A stretch of DNA of 64,000 nt from Mugil cephalus. Its lineage: Eukaryota; Chordata; Actinopteri; Mugiliformes; Mugilidae. The first letter of the stretch is position 1. Every line of letters starts with the position of its first letter. Where the stretch lies: positions 3,721,001 to 3,785,000 of the forward strand of contig NC_061770.1 of assembly GCF_022458985.1 (NCBI RefSeq). The letters run 5' to 3'. Shown one piece after another: positions 37,453 through 48,864 of this stretch. A program made the translations under genes and the position numbers. The notes below the pieces were generated by a model. The model was not told where the DNA came from. It saw only the letters and a program-made list of their open reading frames with translations, and did not search any database.

Positions 37453-40400
37453 ATGAAGACTCCTCCGGATAGGTCTGGAATCACCTTTGAGGTCGGAGCT
37501 CAGCTAGAAGCCCGAGACCGCCAGAAGAACTGGTCTGTATCCCATAGACACACACAGTAAACAGCAATACTGTAATATTATACTGGTTCTGTATCTCCCA
37601 GCTGGTTCTTTTCTTCCATGGAAACTCATTGGTCCTGTTGTTTAAGATTGTATTGCTCTATTGGCCCAACCCATAGTGATAATTAGATGCAAAATTAAGT
37701 CACTTTATTTTTCACTGTGAAAATAAAGAATTGCTACTTACGCTGCTGACGCAACATGCATGGGAAACACCAGTTAAAACATCACCAAGCAGATCCTCAA
37801 TGAATAGAAGCTCAAAGTCCTAGATGTTTAGTTAATACTGATTCCAAGTTTATTCCTTGATGTAGTTAACACCAACTTTCAAACTGAACACCATCTGATT
37901 TTAATTTTTTTTTTTTCATAAAGTAGCTGGAAAATACAGAACCTATAAAACTGAATGTTACTGCTATAATTGACACAAATTTTGGTGATGTTCGATCCCA
38001 TCTAAAAATACATATCTCTGCAATTGACTTAATTTGAATCTCAGAAAGGGGTTATATTTAATGTCTTTTAAATTTGTGATAGCCATGCCCTTGTTTGTCT
38101 TCCTGTCAGGTACGCAGCCACTATTGAGAGGATCGACTACGACAAAGAGCAGGTCCTGATCCACTACCGTCAGTGGAGCCGAAGACACGATGAATGGTTT
38201 CACTGGAGCTCGCCGTACCTGCGGCCGTTGGAGCGAGTCAGCCTGAGGAGGCAGGGCCGAACTCCCTCCCAATCTGAACCCGTATGTCAGATACAAAATA
38301 CAATGCATTATAAAAGTAAAGTAAAAAGTAAAGCAAATCAGCATTCAGTGTCAGATTTTACAATAACAACATGTGTAGTAATAACACTAAACACAGTGTT
38401 CTCATATGGAGATATTTAGTGTTTGATCTATGATTAGGGACGAGATCCAGGCAACAGATCTCATTTAAACATGTTTGACTGTATTTAAACATGAGACAGC
38501 CTCAAGTGGTCATAAGAGGAACTTCAGTTTTCTGCGCTGTAGTGTGAGCTTCATTTTCAGCACAGAGATATGTCATCTACACAGAACCCACTGACACTAT
38601 CATTGACTGAACTCAATGTATTGAAACCTTCACTCTAAGAAGTGTGTGTACATGATGTTCAGCAGCTATCTGTTCCTCTTTAGTGTTTTTGTTTGACTTT
38701 GTTTAACTTAATTTTCCTCCCTGTGTGTCAGATGTTTGTTTCAGGTTCGAAAGTTCTGGCCTGTTGGACAGACTGTCGTTTCTATCCAGCCAAAATCCTT
38801 AGAGTCAACAAAGACGGTGAGGCTCAACTCTGACCTTTAATCATAGATGTTGTCCTACTTATGATGTTACTGCTGAAATGATGAGATGAAGTTAAAACCA
38901 TGAATGAAACCATAACCACCAGTTCTGCTTTAAATTTTTTATCTGAATCTTCCTCTGCAGTTCTTCATTGACATAATGACAACCTACACCTACACAGAAA
39001 CTTGAACCATGGACCCTTAGATTAAAAGGCTGATGCTCTACTAACTGATCTATCCAGGCTCTTTCTGTGCGCACACAAGTGTAGACCATATAGTCATAGT
39101 AGCAAGTACAGTTAAAACTTTTTAAAAGTTTAAAACCTGAGTTTATGATCTGATTTAGCCTAGTGTAGTGTATTATCAGAATATGAGTCAAGTAACACAT
39201 CATTTGGAAAAATAAATGTATATAGTACGCAACCAATCTGAGCCATTTTTTGTAAACAAATTTAACTCAAATGACAAGTTACTGATGCTCTTCTACCACC
39301 ATATAAAGCCTGGCCAACAGTGGGTTTTATTCAGTTCCCACTACGTTTCTGCCAGTATAGTTTGATGTTTCTATTTATTGTTTCTATGTATTGCCTATTA
39401 ATAGTTGCAATATAAACTTCACCTGAATAGGGACTTGAACCCCGGACCCTCAGATTAAAAGTGTGATGCTGTACCGACTGAGCTTTCCAAGCCCTTAAAC
39501 TCTGCACTCTGAGGAATTTAAGGAGTTCAAGTCTCGATTCAGTGTGTTATTTCCTTGTTGGTCAGAACTGAAATAAACTGTAGACGAGATGTCAGACCAA
39601 AATAGATCTGCACAAATGCCACACCACACCACCAACCTGAGGATGTCAGGCTTTAATTATGCTAAATAACATAATGCTGACCAAAGATAAGATAAGCTTC
39701 TTTAGGTGTCACTTTTTGTTGCTGTTTCTACCAGGAAATTGTTGAAAACACCGCTCTTATGTTTGTGATGTAATCTCTGAGTTACAGGGGCCTTGAAAAA
39801 GTTAATCTAATGTTCTGGAAACATCAGACGTAGTAGTCATAGCAGAGTACTTGGAGAACCCAGATGGTTGTGGATCAAAGCTTAAATCTGACTGTTCAGG
39901 GTTCTAGTCCTTGTCCAGGTGCAATTCCTTTTTAGGTGTTAAATAAACGGGGAACAATAGTGGAATAGCTCAAAATCTTAACAGAGATGAAAGTAAACAT
40001 TCAACACAACAGGAGCACAGATGGTAGAGAACAAAATGTGTCTTTATCCAAACCGAACACAAAGCTTTACACATCAGAAAGTGCACAGACGTTACCTGAT
40101 TCTTTCCACTGTTTGGTAATCTCTGTAGCAGCGTTGTGGACTGTACTTTGCTTTTTTATTCTTTATTTTAATCCAGTTTATTAAACTGTATGTTATGTCA
40201 TCCATCTTTTCCAGTTGTGTTTCCTGCTTAATGCTATTTGTGCCACAAACAAAACTGCAAGTAGTGATTAAATGGCACAAGATTCTGCTGTAATCAGGTG
40301 TTTAAGAAATTAGATGAAATACTATCAGCTGCTAAACCTGCTAAACCTGTTTGTGTGTGTGTCCCAGACTCCTATACAGTCCGTTTCTATGATGGTGTGG

Positions 40401-43400
40401 TTCGGACAGTGAAGCCAACAAAGGTCAAACCTTTCCAGGAAGTAAGAAATGCAGCCCACACCCTTGTTCATATTAATTTGGTCTTTTCACCAAATCACAT
40501 CATCTCTGATTGTCTGGGTTTGTTTAATTGTTTCTTTATTATTTGCAACAGAAATCCAGATCTGAGAAGAGTGCTGTGGGAAGTGAGGGGTGGGAGGAAG
40601 GGGAGAGTGAAGAGGAGGAGGAAGGCGGAGAAAGAGAGGAGGAGGAGGAGGAAAGAAAAGGGGAAGAAGAGGTGGGGGAGAAGGTGACATCAGAGGAGAT
40701 GGAAAGAGGTGAGGAGAGAGAAGTAGAGGAAGATGAGGAGGAGAAGAGGAAGGCAGAACCTTCATCGTCCCATTCACCAGCGAAAAAGAAAACAGATGAG
40801 AGTAAGTTCAATGACTATCCTGATATATTCCTCATGCTAATGGAGCGCTAAAATGCATCATAACTAATTTGTGTTGGTTGGCTTTGTTAGTTTATTCAGA
40901 TGGGAAGTTTTCATGTTGCTAAAGCTAACAGACGGGGCCTCTCTTCTAGGCAAAAGCAGTGAAGCTCAGAATCCACCTGAATCCACTCTGCCAATTTCCC
41001 CTATTGCTGGCCACATCGATAGAGGTAAACCGTAGCGAAAAACAGATATTACACAAATAATAGCAAAGTTGCGTTCTACCTAAGATCTACCTGGTCAGTC
41101 AAACGGAGGCTTCAACTTGAGGATAGGATGGTGTTTTTTCAAGCTGGTTGAAATCACTGTTTACATTTACACTGATAAAAAATATCAAAATTATTATATT
41201 AGAATAGAATAGAAAAATACTTTATTTATCCCCTGGGTGGAAATTTGAGAGTCCAGTAGCTTGTACACAAACATATACAGACATCAGCATAACTTAACAT
41301 AAGAAAGTCCATTATCTAACTTTCCATAACATAAGTAATAGTAAGTAAATGTAATTGACTTGGAAACTCAACTCTGTTGTATCTAGTGTGCTATAATGCT
41401 TCCTTTATTTGGTTCTATAGAGAATTAGTTGTGGTGATACTTTGCTCATTTTAGTATCTGTTAATTCTCACACTGTCTCAGATGTCCTGTTGGAGCGTCA
41501 GGCCCACCTGCCCACCACACACAAGTTCAGTAGAGAACCATGTAAGTATCTTTACGCACCACAATCATTTTAATTAAGAACTTTAATTACTGTAATGCCC
41601 CTGTCAGAGAGAATTTCAGACTCAGAGCTCCTGTTTCTGAATTCTTGTTCTTGTTGTTCTTGCCAGTAAAAGGAAAGTTGTTAACAGCCTCACTGAAGTC
41701 CTGTAGTAATCACCTATCACAGTCAGTGGATACTGAGAAACGTTTACAAAAACTTGACAAGTTCAATAGACTTTGTTTTGTTTTCTGTAATACCTTAGCA
41801 GATATTTCAAACAGTTACAAAGCTCTGTATGCATGTATTCTTTGAGCATTATCTATATAAACAAAACATTTTATTTAATTTAATTAAAAAAGCTAATCAT
41901 CTGTACCTGAATTAAAAATTTTGTGTGAAATTGAATTAAAGGTATTGATTTAAAACACTAATGATCTAATACATATAAGTAAACAGACGAATGGATCTCA
42001 TCAGTTTTTGTGGTACAGTTCGCTGATTTCCTCGTCCTCTCTCAGTGTATAGAGTGATAAAGAACCAGCCTCCTCCTATTCTCTCCATTGAGTTGGACCA
42101 CAACCCCTTCAAATGTCCAGCTCCTGACTGCACCAAGTCGTTCAGGAAGGCGAGTCTGCTGCACTACCACATCAAGTACTACCACACTGAGCAGCAGCTG
42201 GACGAGCGCGGTGCTGAGCAGCAGGCAGCGAGGTCAGTTGACAGTTCAGATCCCACAGCATGAGTTCAACAGAGACTTTTTGACTGAGGGTTTTGTTGTT
42301 GTTGTTGTTGCTGTGGTTGTTTCAGGAGGAAGCGGTCTTCTTCTGAGGGAGCCGACTTCATGTCAGACAGGAAGAGTGACAGCCAGAACAGCATCTGTCA
42401 CCGTGACGACCGAGAGCACAGCATCATGGGAACAGGCAGGACAGCAATGCTTTCAGTTAAAAAAACACACAAGTTATCTCAGTTTTTAAGCAGCTAAGTG
42501 AGTTACTGCCTGATGTTTTAGCAGAAGTGAAGAAGGATGGAGGGAAGGAGAAAACTGGAGGACACGACAGGAAAGAGAGGAAGAACTTCCTGAGAGTGAA
42601 ACTAAAGAAAAAGAAAAAGAAGAAGAAGAAGAAGAAAAGTCTGCCAGGTAAGGGTCGTGGTACAGATGGTCCACAAGTGCAGGATTCATAGCTGTCCTAA
42701 GTTTCAAGACTTGGAACGTTCAAATTGCTATAAATCTAAAAGCATTTAAATCATGCCTACGTGTCCAACACATCTGACTTGTGACTTTCTCTTTACTTTA
42801 TCTTAAATCTTAAATACATTGCTAATGGCTCTAAACTATTATTTTAGTCGGTTTAGTTGTTGGTACTGTGTATTTAGGCTTCACCCAGGCAAATAAACAT
42901 CAACATATATCAGTATGTTCTGCTGCACGCTGGTACTGGCAGTTATAATTTGGTTTCATGATATCAAACATTTAAAAATGTATAAAAACAGTGATTTATA
43001 AAAGTCCAAGACAAACAAACACTTTGGTTCCTCTCACAGAAACAGTACTGTTTGACTACCAGAGGCCTGTTAGCTTGCTCACTTCTTAATCCCTGTGATT
43101 ATGATGTTGTCTTTTCAGATAGTGGAGGAGGTTTGTTGTGTCTTTTCGTCCAAGTACACAACTTCCTTAGTAACAGACTACAGGCTGTCAAAGTGGGAGA
43201 CACCACATTCACCCTCATCACCCTCAATACTGGTGTCCCCCAAGGCTGTGTTCTGGGTCCATTCCAGTACATCCTTGGCTAGTGATGTTAGTTTGGAGGG
43301 TGAAAGCTGTGTTACTCTGATTCCATTGGTAGGCGAAATCAATTGACTGCTCGAACCTGACAAAATCCTGCAGTTCCCAGGTTGGGAACCACTGCTCTCC

Positions 43401-46400
43401 ATCACCAACAGAAACAGACTACTTAAAATCACCCACACCCGCACCAAAATAATCGGCGTCCCCTCCCAACCAACCGGCTTTAGTTTACACCTGCCATAAG
43501 CCATATAGCACTGACAATAGCACATGACCCCTGTCACCCCCTCAACCCATGTTTCACACTCCTCCACTCCAGTGTCAGATACAGACAGATAACTTGTAAA
43601 AGGACACGGTGGAGTTTCATCCCCACAGCTATATCTGCCCTGAACAACCTCAGCAAGAGGTAGAGGGTTTTCCACCATCATATCTATGGTGCAGCTGTTT
43701 GTCATATTTGTGATGCTGTGACTTGTGCTGGGTGTTATATGTTATATGTTTCTGGTTGCTTAAATGTTACATGTTCGTATATTTTCCATGTGTGCGAACT
43801 GTAAAGAAAATTTCCCCCCCTGGTCAGGACTTGGCAGCAGCGACGATGAGAACTCAGACAGACCTCCGATCACTCTGAAACTTTTGAATGAACACCACGA
43901 CCCACACACACAAGGTGGGTACTTACACACATACTCACATGTATCAGTCAGTTCAGATCTTAAATTGAACCTAAAGATATCGGCTCCCCTTTCAGTTGAC
44001 GATGGCAGCGATTGGTCAACACTAACAGCAGAGAGTGGAGAGGACACTTCCTCTTGGCCTGTTGCTATGGAGACAGACGACTGTGAAGTGGTGAGGTGTG
44101 TGTGTGAGGTGGACGAGGAAAACGACTTCATGATCCAGGTAACACACTCATTCTCCGACTAGAATCCGTACACCTGAACAAAGACAAAAAGTACAGGACA
44201 TACAAGTTTAAAATCATAACCTTCTCAGGGTAGCACAGCCTCTGATTCGGTGTTCAATACTTCCTGTGAAACACGCTGTGTTAGAAGTTTCTATTTTGAT
44301 GCTTCCTGCAACCTCCTCTAGAGCACAGCTCACTAACAGGTAGACTGTGGCCTGAGTCTGGACCCAGAAGCCACCCCATACTGACTTGGACCTACACCCA
44401 AACAGAAGGTTATGATTTAAAAGCTGACGCAACACTTTACTTATTTTAACCGGCACAGCTTTCGGTAGTGGTTTAGTGGACGAGGATACACACAGACCAA
44501 CTGCAAGTTAAGTAGTGCCATGGGATAACACTCAGCCAATCTCGTCTGCGCATTCCGGGCGGTAAACAGTGTGACTCTGCAGTGCTGACATTAAGATGAG
44601 AGAGTTTGAGGCAATTACACATTGAAAGACAGAAAAAAATAGCAGCTGCGCTACATCATGATCTTCAAGAATTGTTCTCTTACTGAACCTCTTTAAAATT
44701 TAGTTGAATACCCCTCCTCTAGAGTTTCAAATTGACTTGATTGTTTTCTCAGAACTCTGGTTGTGGTCTGTCAGTCTTTTAATTTGAAACTGAGACTTCT
44801 CTGCCTGTATTGTGTGGGTGACTGGAGCAGCCCCCACTGGTAGCTCACACTGACCAGAAGCCCCCGTTTGTTTTGTCCACTGACAGTTCAATAAAGGTTG
44901 TTTGAACAACTTAACTTTAGCTCTTACTGACATTAAGCAGTATTTGAAAATGGTGGCCAATGAGACACGTTTGAATGATCCACAGACTGAAGTACCTGCA
45001 TACCGAAATGTGAAGTTTTTGTACTGACCTAAAGCCATCAGTTAACTAAAAGAAACAAAAATATTTATGTACCAAGTAGCTGCAAAAGTTCACATAAAAG
45101 ATACTGTATGTGATGGCTTTGTGAATAAAAACACTGTGTCTCCCTGTTTCTCTACAGTGCGAGTCGTGTATGTGTTGGCAACATGGTACCTGTATGGGTT
45201 TATATGAAGACAACGTTCCACACAACTACATCTGCTACTACTGCAGACAGACTGCAGGTATGAACTACAACTGTGTGTTTTAATACTTTGATTGTTGTAT
45301 TTTATATACAGTCATTGGAAGTAGGTCAAATTAGTAAAAGAATCAATTCAGATTTTTCTGTTAAGTTTAAATCAGTCTAATGCGGGCCAATAAATAATAA
45401 TAAATATTTTTTTGGCTTATTTGTATAGCACAGAAGCTTTGTTAGCTTTACTGTACATGTCAAATCTAATGTGTAACACCGGCACTTTTATGGACATTAG
45501 CAAGCAGTTTTTAGAGATATTACAAGCACATAATTGACAAAGTAGAAGCAAGAGCATTGACAAACTTAAACATATCAGATGCATGTTGTGGCCACAACTA
45601 GAGGGGACAAGAAATATTGTTGATAGGGTAGTTCATAAAAACTAACAGCACAGCCAGCTACATTGATGCACATCTTCTTACACTAGCTGGGTTTACATGG
45701 AGCCAAATATTCAGATGACAATTGGCTTAGAATCCCAAACCGAATGAAACTGCTCCATATAAACACCTCAATCTGAGTAAATAGGCTCAAACTGAATGAA
45801 ATTTCATTCAGGTTCACAGGGGAAGAATATTCCTTTTCCCAAACTGATCGGAAGTCATGTAAACAGTGAATCAGAATGAAGTCAGGCTCCGTTCTGTCTG
45901 TTCTTCCTCCTTCGTGACGTAAATGTGCAGTGACGTTCGAGTGACATTTCGTCAGCTGGTCTGTGGTGGCTGGTCCGAGCTCGTTTTTAATAACAACTCT
46001 TTCTTTTAATAACAACTAGACATTATCGCACGCTTAGACGGCAGAAAATAGAAATATCTGTTTAAAAAGGTCCAAAGTTTTAATAAGAAAACTTTAAAAA
46101 CAAGAACAATTACTATGCTAATAGATAATAATAATAATAATACATTTATTTGTATAGCGCTTTTCAAAACTCAAAGATACTTCACAGACACAAAAACACG
46201 CAAAAAAAAGAAAACTTTGTACACATTAAATACACAGGAAATGGGAGACCTCCATCTTTGATCAGTCACACTGTGTCCTAATGCAGAACAGAAACAGTAT
46301 TTCCTGAATGAGACCGTTTGTCTCAAAGTGAGCAAAGATGTAAGAGCATATTGATTTTGCAAGTGAAGCGTTCATGAAACGTGTTTCATAAAAATGACCT

Positions 46401-48864
46401 CATTGCACCATCACTGTGGGAGGGAGGACTAGCCTGCAATACAAGCAGTATAACTTCTACAGGTGAACTGTGTGTGTGGGGGTCTGAATATCCTCCAGAA
46501 TGCTCCTCTGTCCAGTGTGTTCATCTTGTCTCTCTAACACTCATGTTCAGGTTGGAGGCGGGCCCAGCGCTTCATGTCTGAACCTGATTTGCTGATATCT
46601 GGTCACATGTTTGGCCTGTCCTGCGTGAAAGAGAACTACTCTGAGATAAACGCCTCCAAGATTTCACACACCGGCCACCTGCTGGCACATACACACGGCC
46701 TCCATCAGGTCCTCAGTGGGCTGCAGCTCAAGATCAGTTTATTACAGTAAGTAGAGTAACATCAGAGACTCCGCTCATCTGTCTGAGTTTGCAGAGTTGT
46801 CCTTTCATTCTGTTTCTCCGTCTGTCCGCGCAGCTCTCCATCCGACCCCGACCTGCAGCTGTGGAGATTTCCGTGGAGACAGGAAGAGGGGTCGAGACTG
46901 ACATCCAGCCTGAGTGGAGAGCCTCCCATCTGTTACGTCAGCAGTGAGCACTGCTACCCAAAGCCTGGAGCATTATGGGAAAAGTCTGGGGAAAAGGATG
47001 AGGAAAGGCCGACAGCTTCAGTGAAGCAGGAATACGACACTGAGGAGAAGGTAGAGACAGATAGGAAGCAGATGCCTATGTCACCCTTTAACCTTTTAAC
47101 TGTTCAGAGTTATTGTAATTAAATGCTTATATAAAGTTATAATGAATAGGATTTATTTACATTTTTTGCTTATTGTTGAATTTACACATTTCCACCATTC
47201 TCTGCTGCATTTTGTGTTCAGTGCTAATTGACAGCATACTAGCTCATTTAACCGAGATGATAAACCATGTTAGCTTGATTATGTATTTAGTATTCTGCTT
47301 AAAGCAGTGTAGCGTCTACAAGCTGGTAATATGGATGTACATTCTTTGTCTTTGTACTGGAAATCACATGAACTTTGGAGCTGAACTAGAACTATTCAGA
47401 TTAGCCAATTAGGATCATTTATTTTTTGTTTCAAGCTTCTGAAATATGAGAATTTGGTACTTTTTATTTCAGTTCACTTTCAGTCTTTGATCTGTTGGGA
47501 TGACAAAACAAAATGTCTGAACAGAAATGAGTGACCTCAGGTGACCAAATAGTCGGTGACAGAAAAAAAAGAAAGTCTGGCTCAGAGGGAGGCCTGTAGT
47601 TGAAGCAACTCCTCATATTTGCAACACTGATCTCCTGCTGTTGCTATGAGACCACTGAAAACCAGTATGAGGCTCATTTTGATGAACGAAGAACTATTTT
47701 TACCTTCTGCTGCTCCGAGTGTGAGGGCTGTAGAGTCCCTGCTTCAAGAGTTCTGTTTCACAGAACCTTCCAAAATAAAATGAGAGCTACCGGGTTCTTC
47801 ATATTAAAAGCCTAAAACATGCAGTTAATTGGACGTAAAATGAACATAAACAACATTTTTTTAAAAAAAGTTTCCTATCAAGTAAATCTAATGTTATTTG
47901 ATTAAAAATCCTCCAGAAAACATTTGACTGACTAAGCAATTGGCCAGTTCCTGCCATAGGCAGCTTGCTTTCAGATTTTTTATTTTGAACTGTAGATAGA
48001 AGATAGAGCTGTAGTGAGTTAAAATCAAAGTCATGAGGTAACATAAAACTCATTCAGTATTTTTAGATGCTAAAACATGATGGTTTACCTCTTTAACTGT
48101 GTTATAGGAAATTAAGTCTGAGGATGTCTACATGAATCCAGCTGATGCCGCTGTTGACGCACACCTCATGACCCACACACACAGTGACACCAGCATAAAA
48201 CAAGAGAACCACACACAGACTCTCACACCGGAGCCCCGTGCAGCGTCCATGGTCGAGTGTCAGCTGAACCTGCTGGAGCATGTCGAGTCTCTCCACCACC
48301 AGATCAGTGCAAGGATGGAACTGATCGAGCGAGAGCTGGACGGTAACACAAACACACACAGACATGCACACAGTGTTATATAAAACAAAGGGATGCACAC
48401 GGGTTGTCTGTAGTCAGTGAAACAAAATAATGTTCTTGCAAAAGTAATGGATACGGATCCACAAATAGTTTTCCACCTTATAAAATCAGACCCAAAGGCT
48501 GAACTGTAGAATGGTTTTACATATTAAAGGCACAGAATTAAATCACATAAAATCCAAGTCACATGGTACCAAGTTAGCCTCTAAGTGGCGACTACTAAAT
48601 TTTATAGTAAGAGTGAGCAGTAAGCGCTTCCTGTTTTCTTCTGAATAAATGTTTTCACAGAAGTAGTCTCTCTATTGTCTGTTCTCTCTATTCCTCTCTA
48701 TAGTTCTCTCTCTTCCTCTCTTTCCAGTGTTGGAGTCCTGGATGGACCACTCAGGCGAGCTCGAGCCTCCCGACCCTTTGTCCCGCCTCCCACAACTCAA
48801 ACAGCGAATCAGACGGCTGCTGTGTGACCTGTGCATCGTAAGACGACTGTCGGTCTGTCACTGA
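37453..48864 (+). CDS. phf20: PHD finger protein 20, 17 coding exons
   Basis: Chromatin reader; the family member PHF20 belongs to the MOF/KAT8-NSL acetyltransferase complex in the nucleus. Exons: 37453-37532, 38110-38281, 38732-38816, 40368-40441, 40552-40801, 40950-41024, 41482-41541, 42046-42232, 42326-42435, 42522-42647, 43828-43914, 43996-44138, 45158-45257, 46551-46746, 46834-47050, 48108-48342, 48728-48864 (stop TGA). They total 2,334 bases, a continuous 777-residue frame. Domains: Tudor 1 (about 11-70, starting [12 protein letters not shown]), Tudor 2 (about 88-135, [13 protein letters not shown]), Glu/Lys-rich linker (138-221), C2H2 finger (C289, C294, H307, H312), poly-Lys tract before 406, PHD finger (C470, C472, C484, C487, H492, C495, C509, C512), and the conserved C-terminal block ending in [20 protein letters not shown] and 24 more residues. 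The sequence resembles PHF20 more than PHF20L1. It is shorter than human PHF20 (about 1,012 residues); the usual mid-region AT-hook was not found. The donor of exon 9 is uncertain (GC donor proposed). Confidence 0.92.
38987..39059 (-). pseudogene. tRNA-Lys(UUU)-like pseudogene, copy 1
   Basis: On the minus strand, 73 bases align along their length with vertebrate tRNA-Lys(UUU): anticodon loop CTTTTAA, AGAGCATCAG before it, and B box GGTTCAAGT. The D stem (GATC with GAGC), T stem and acceptor each carry mismatches, so it should not fold well. It is either a decayed tRNA gene or the head of a tRNA-Lys SINE. It lies in the phf20 intron between exons 3 and 4. Confidence 0.65.
39420..39492 (-). 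pseudogene. tRNA-Lys(UUU)-like sequence, copy 2 (better preserved)
   Basis: On the minus strand, exactly 73 bases: GCTCAGTCGGTA in the D arm, anticodon loop CTTTTAA, TCTGAGGGTC and a T arm with GGTTCAAGTCCCT. The acceptor pairs over its full length if three G-U pairs are allowed. Against function: A instead of U at position 8, one D-stem and one anticodon-stem mismatch, and a weak T stem. Probably a pseudogene or SINE head. It lies 360 bases from copy 1, in the same orientation and opposite to phf20. Confidence 0.65.
43100..43720 (+). mobile_element. Dead non-LTR retrotransposon fragment in phf20 intron 10
   Basis: The plus strand encodes [20 protein letters not shown], then [19 protein letters not shown], a reverse-transcriptase block (motif [13 protein letters not shown] in intact elements). 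The catalytic aspartate box is missing. The next part has C-terminal remnants, including an [12 protein letters not shown] end near 43,633-43,660. Long open frames on both strands here are accidental. The insert explains why this intron (42,648-43,827) is longer than its neighbours. Confidence 0.75.
45670..46010. mobile_element. Nonautonomous repeat (CTGGGTTTACATGGA type) in phf20 intron 13
   Basis: It begins CTAGCTGGGTTTACATGGAG and holds repeated ATATTC and ATGTAAAC words of both orientations, as in a common fish miniature transposon family. The right end was not resolved. Directly downstream, an (AAT)n tract and TTATTTGTATAGCGCTTTTC (46,128-46,167) mark the tail of another repeat. Confidence 0.4.

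Noticed and set aside
40487..40811. Ser- and Pro-rich minus-strand frames opposite phf20 exon 5
   Set aside because: They are the complement of the GA-rich codons of the acidic linker exon.
43178..43705. 175-codon open frame on the minus strand
   Set aside because: It is antisense to the reverse-transcriptase remnant in phf20 intron 10; the coding signal is on the other strand.
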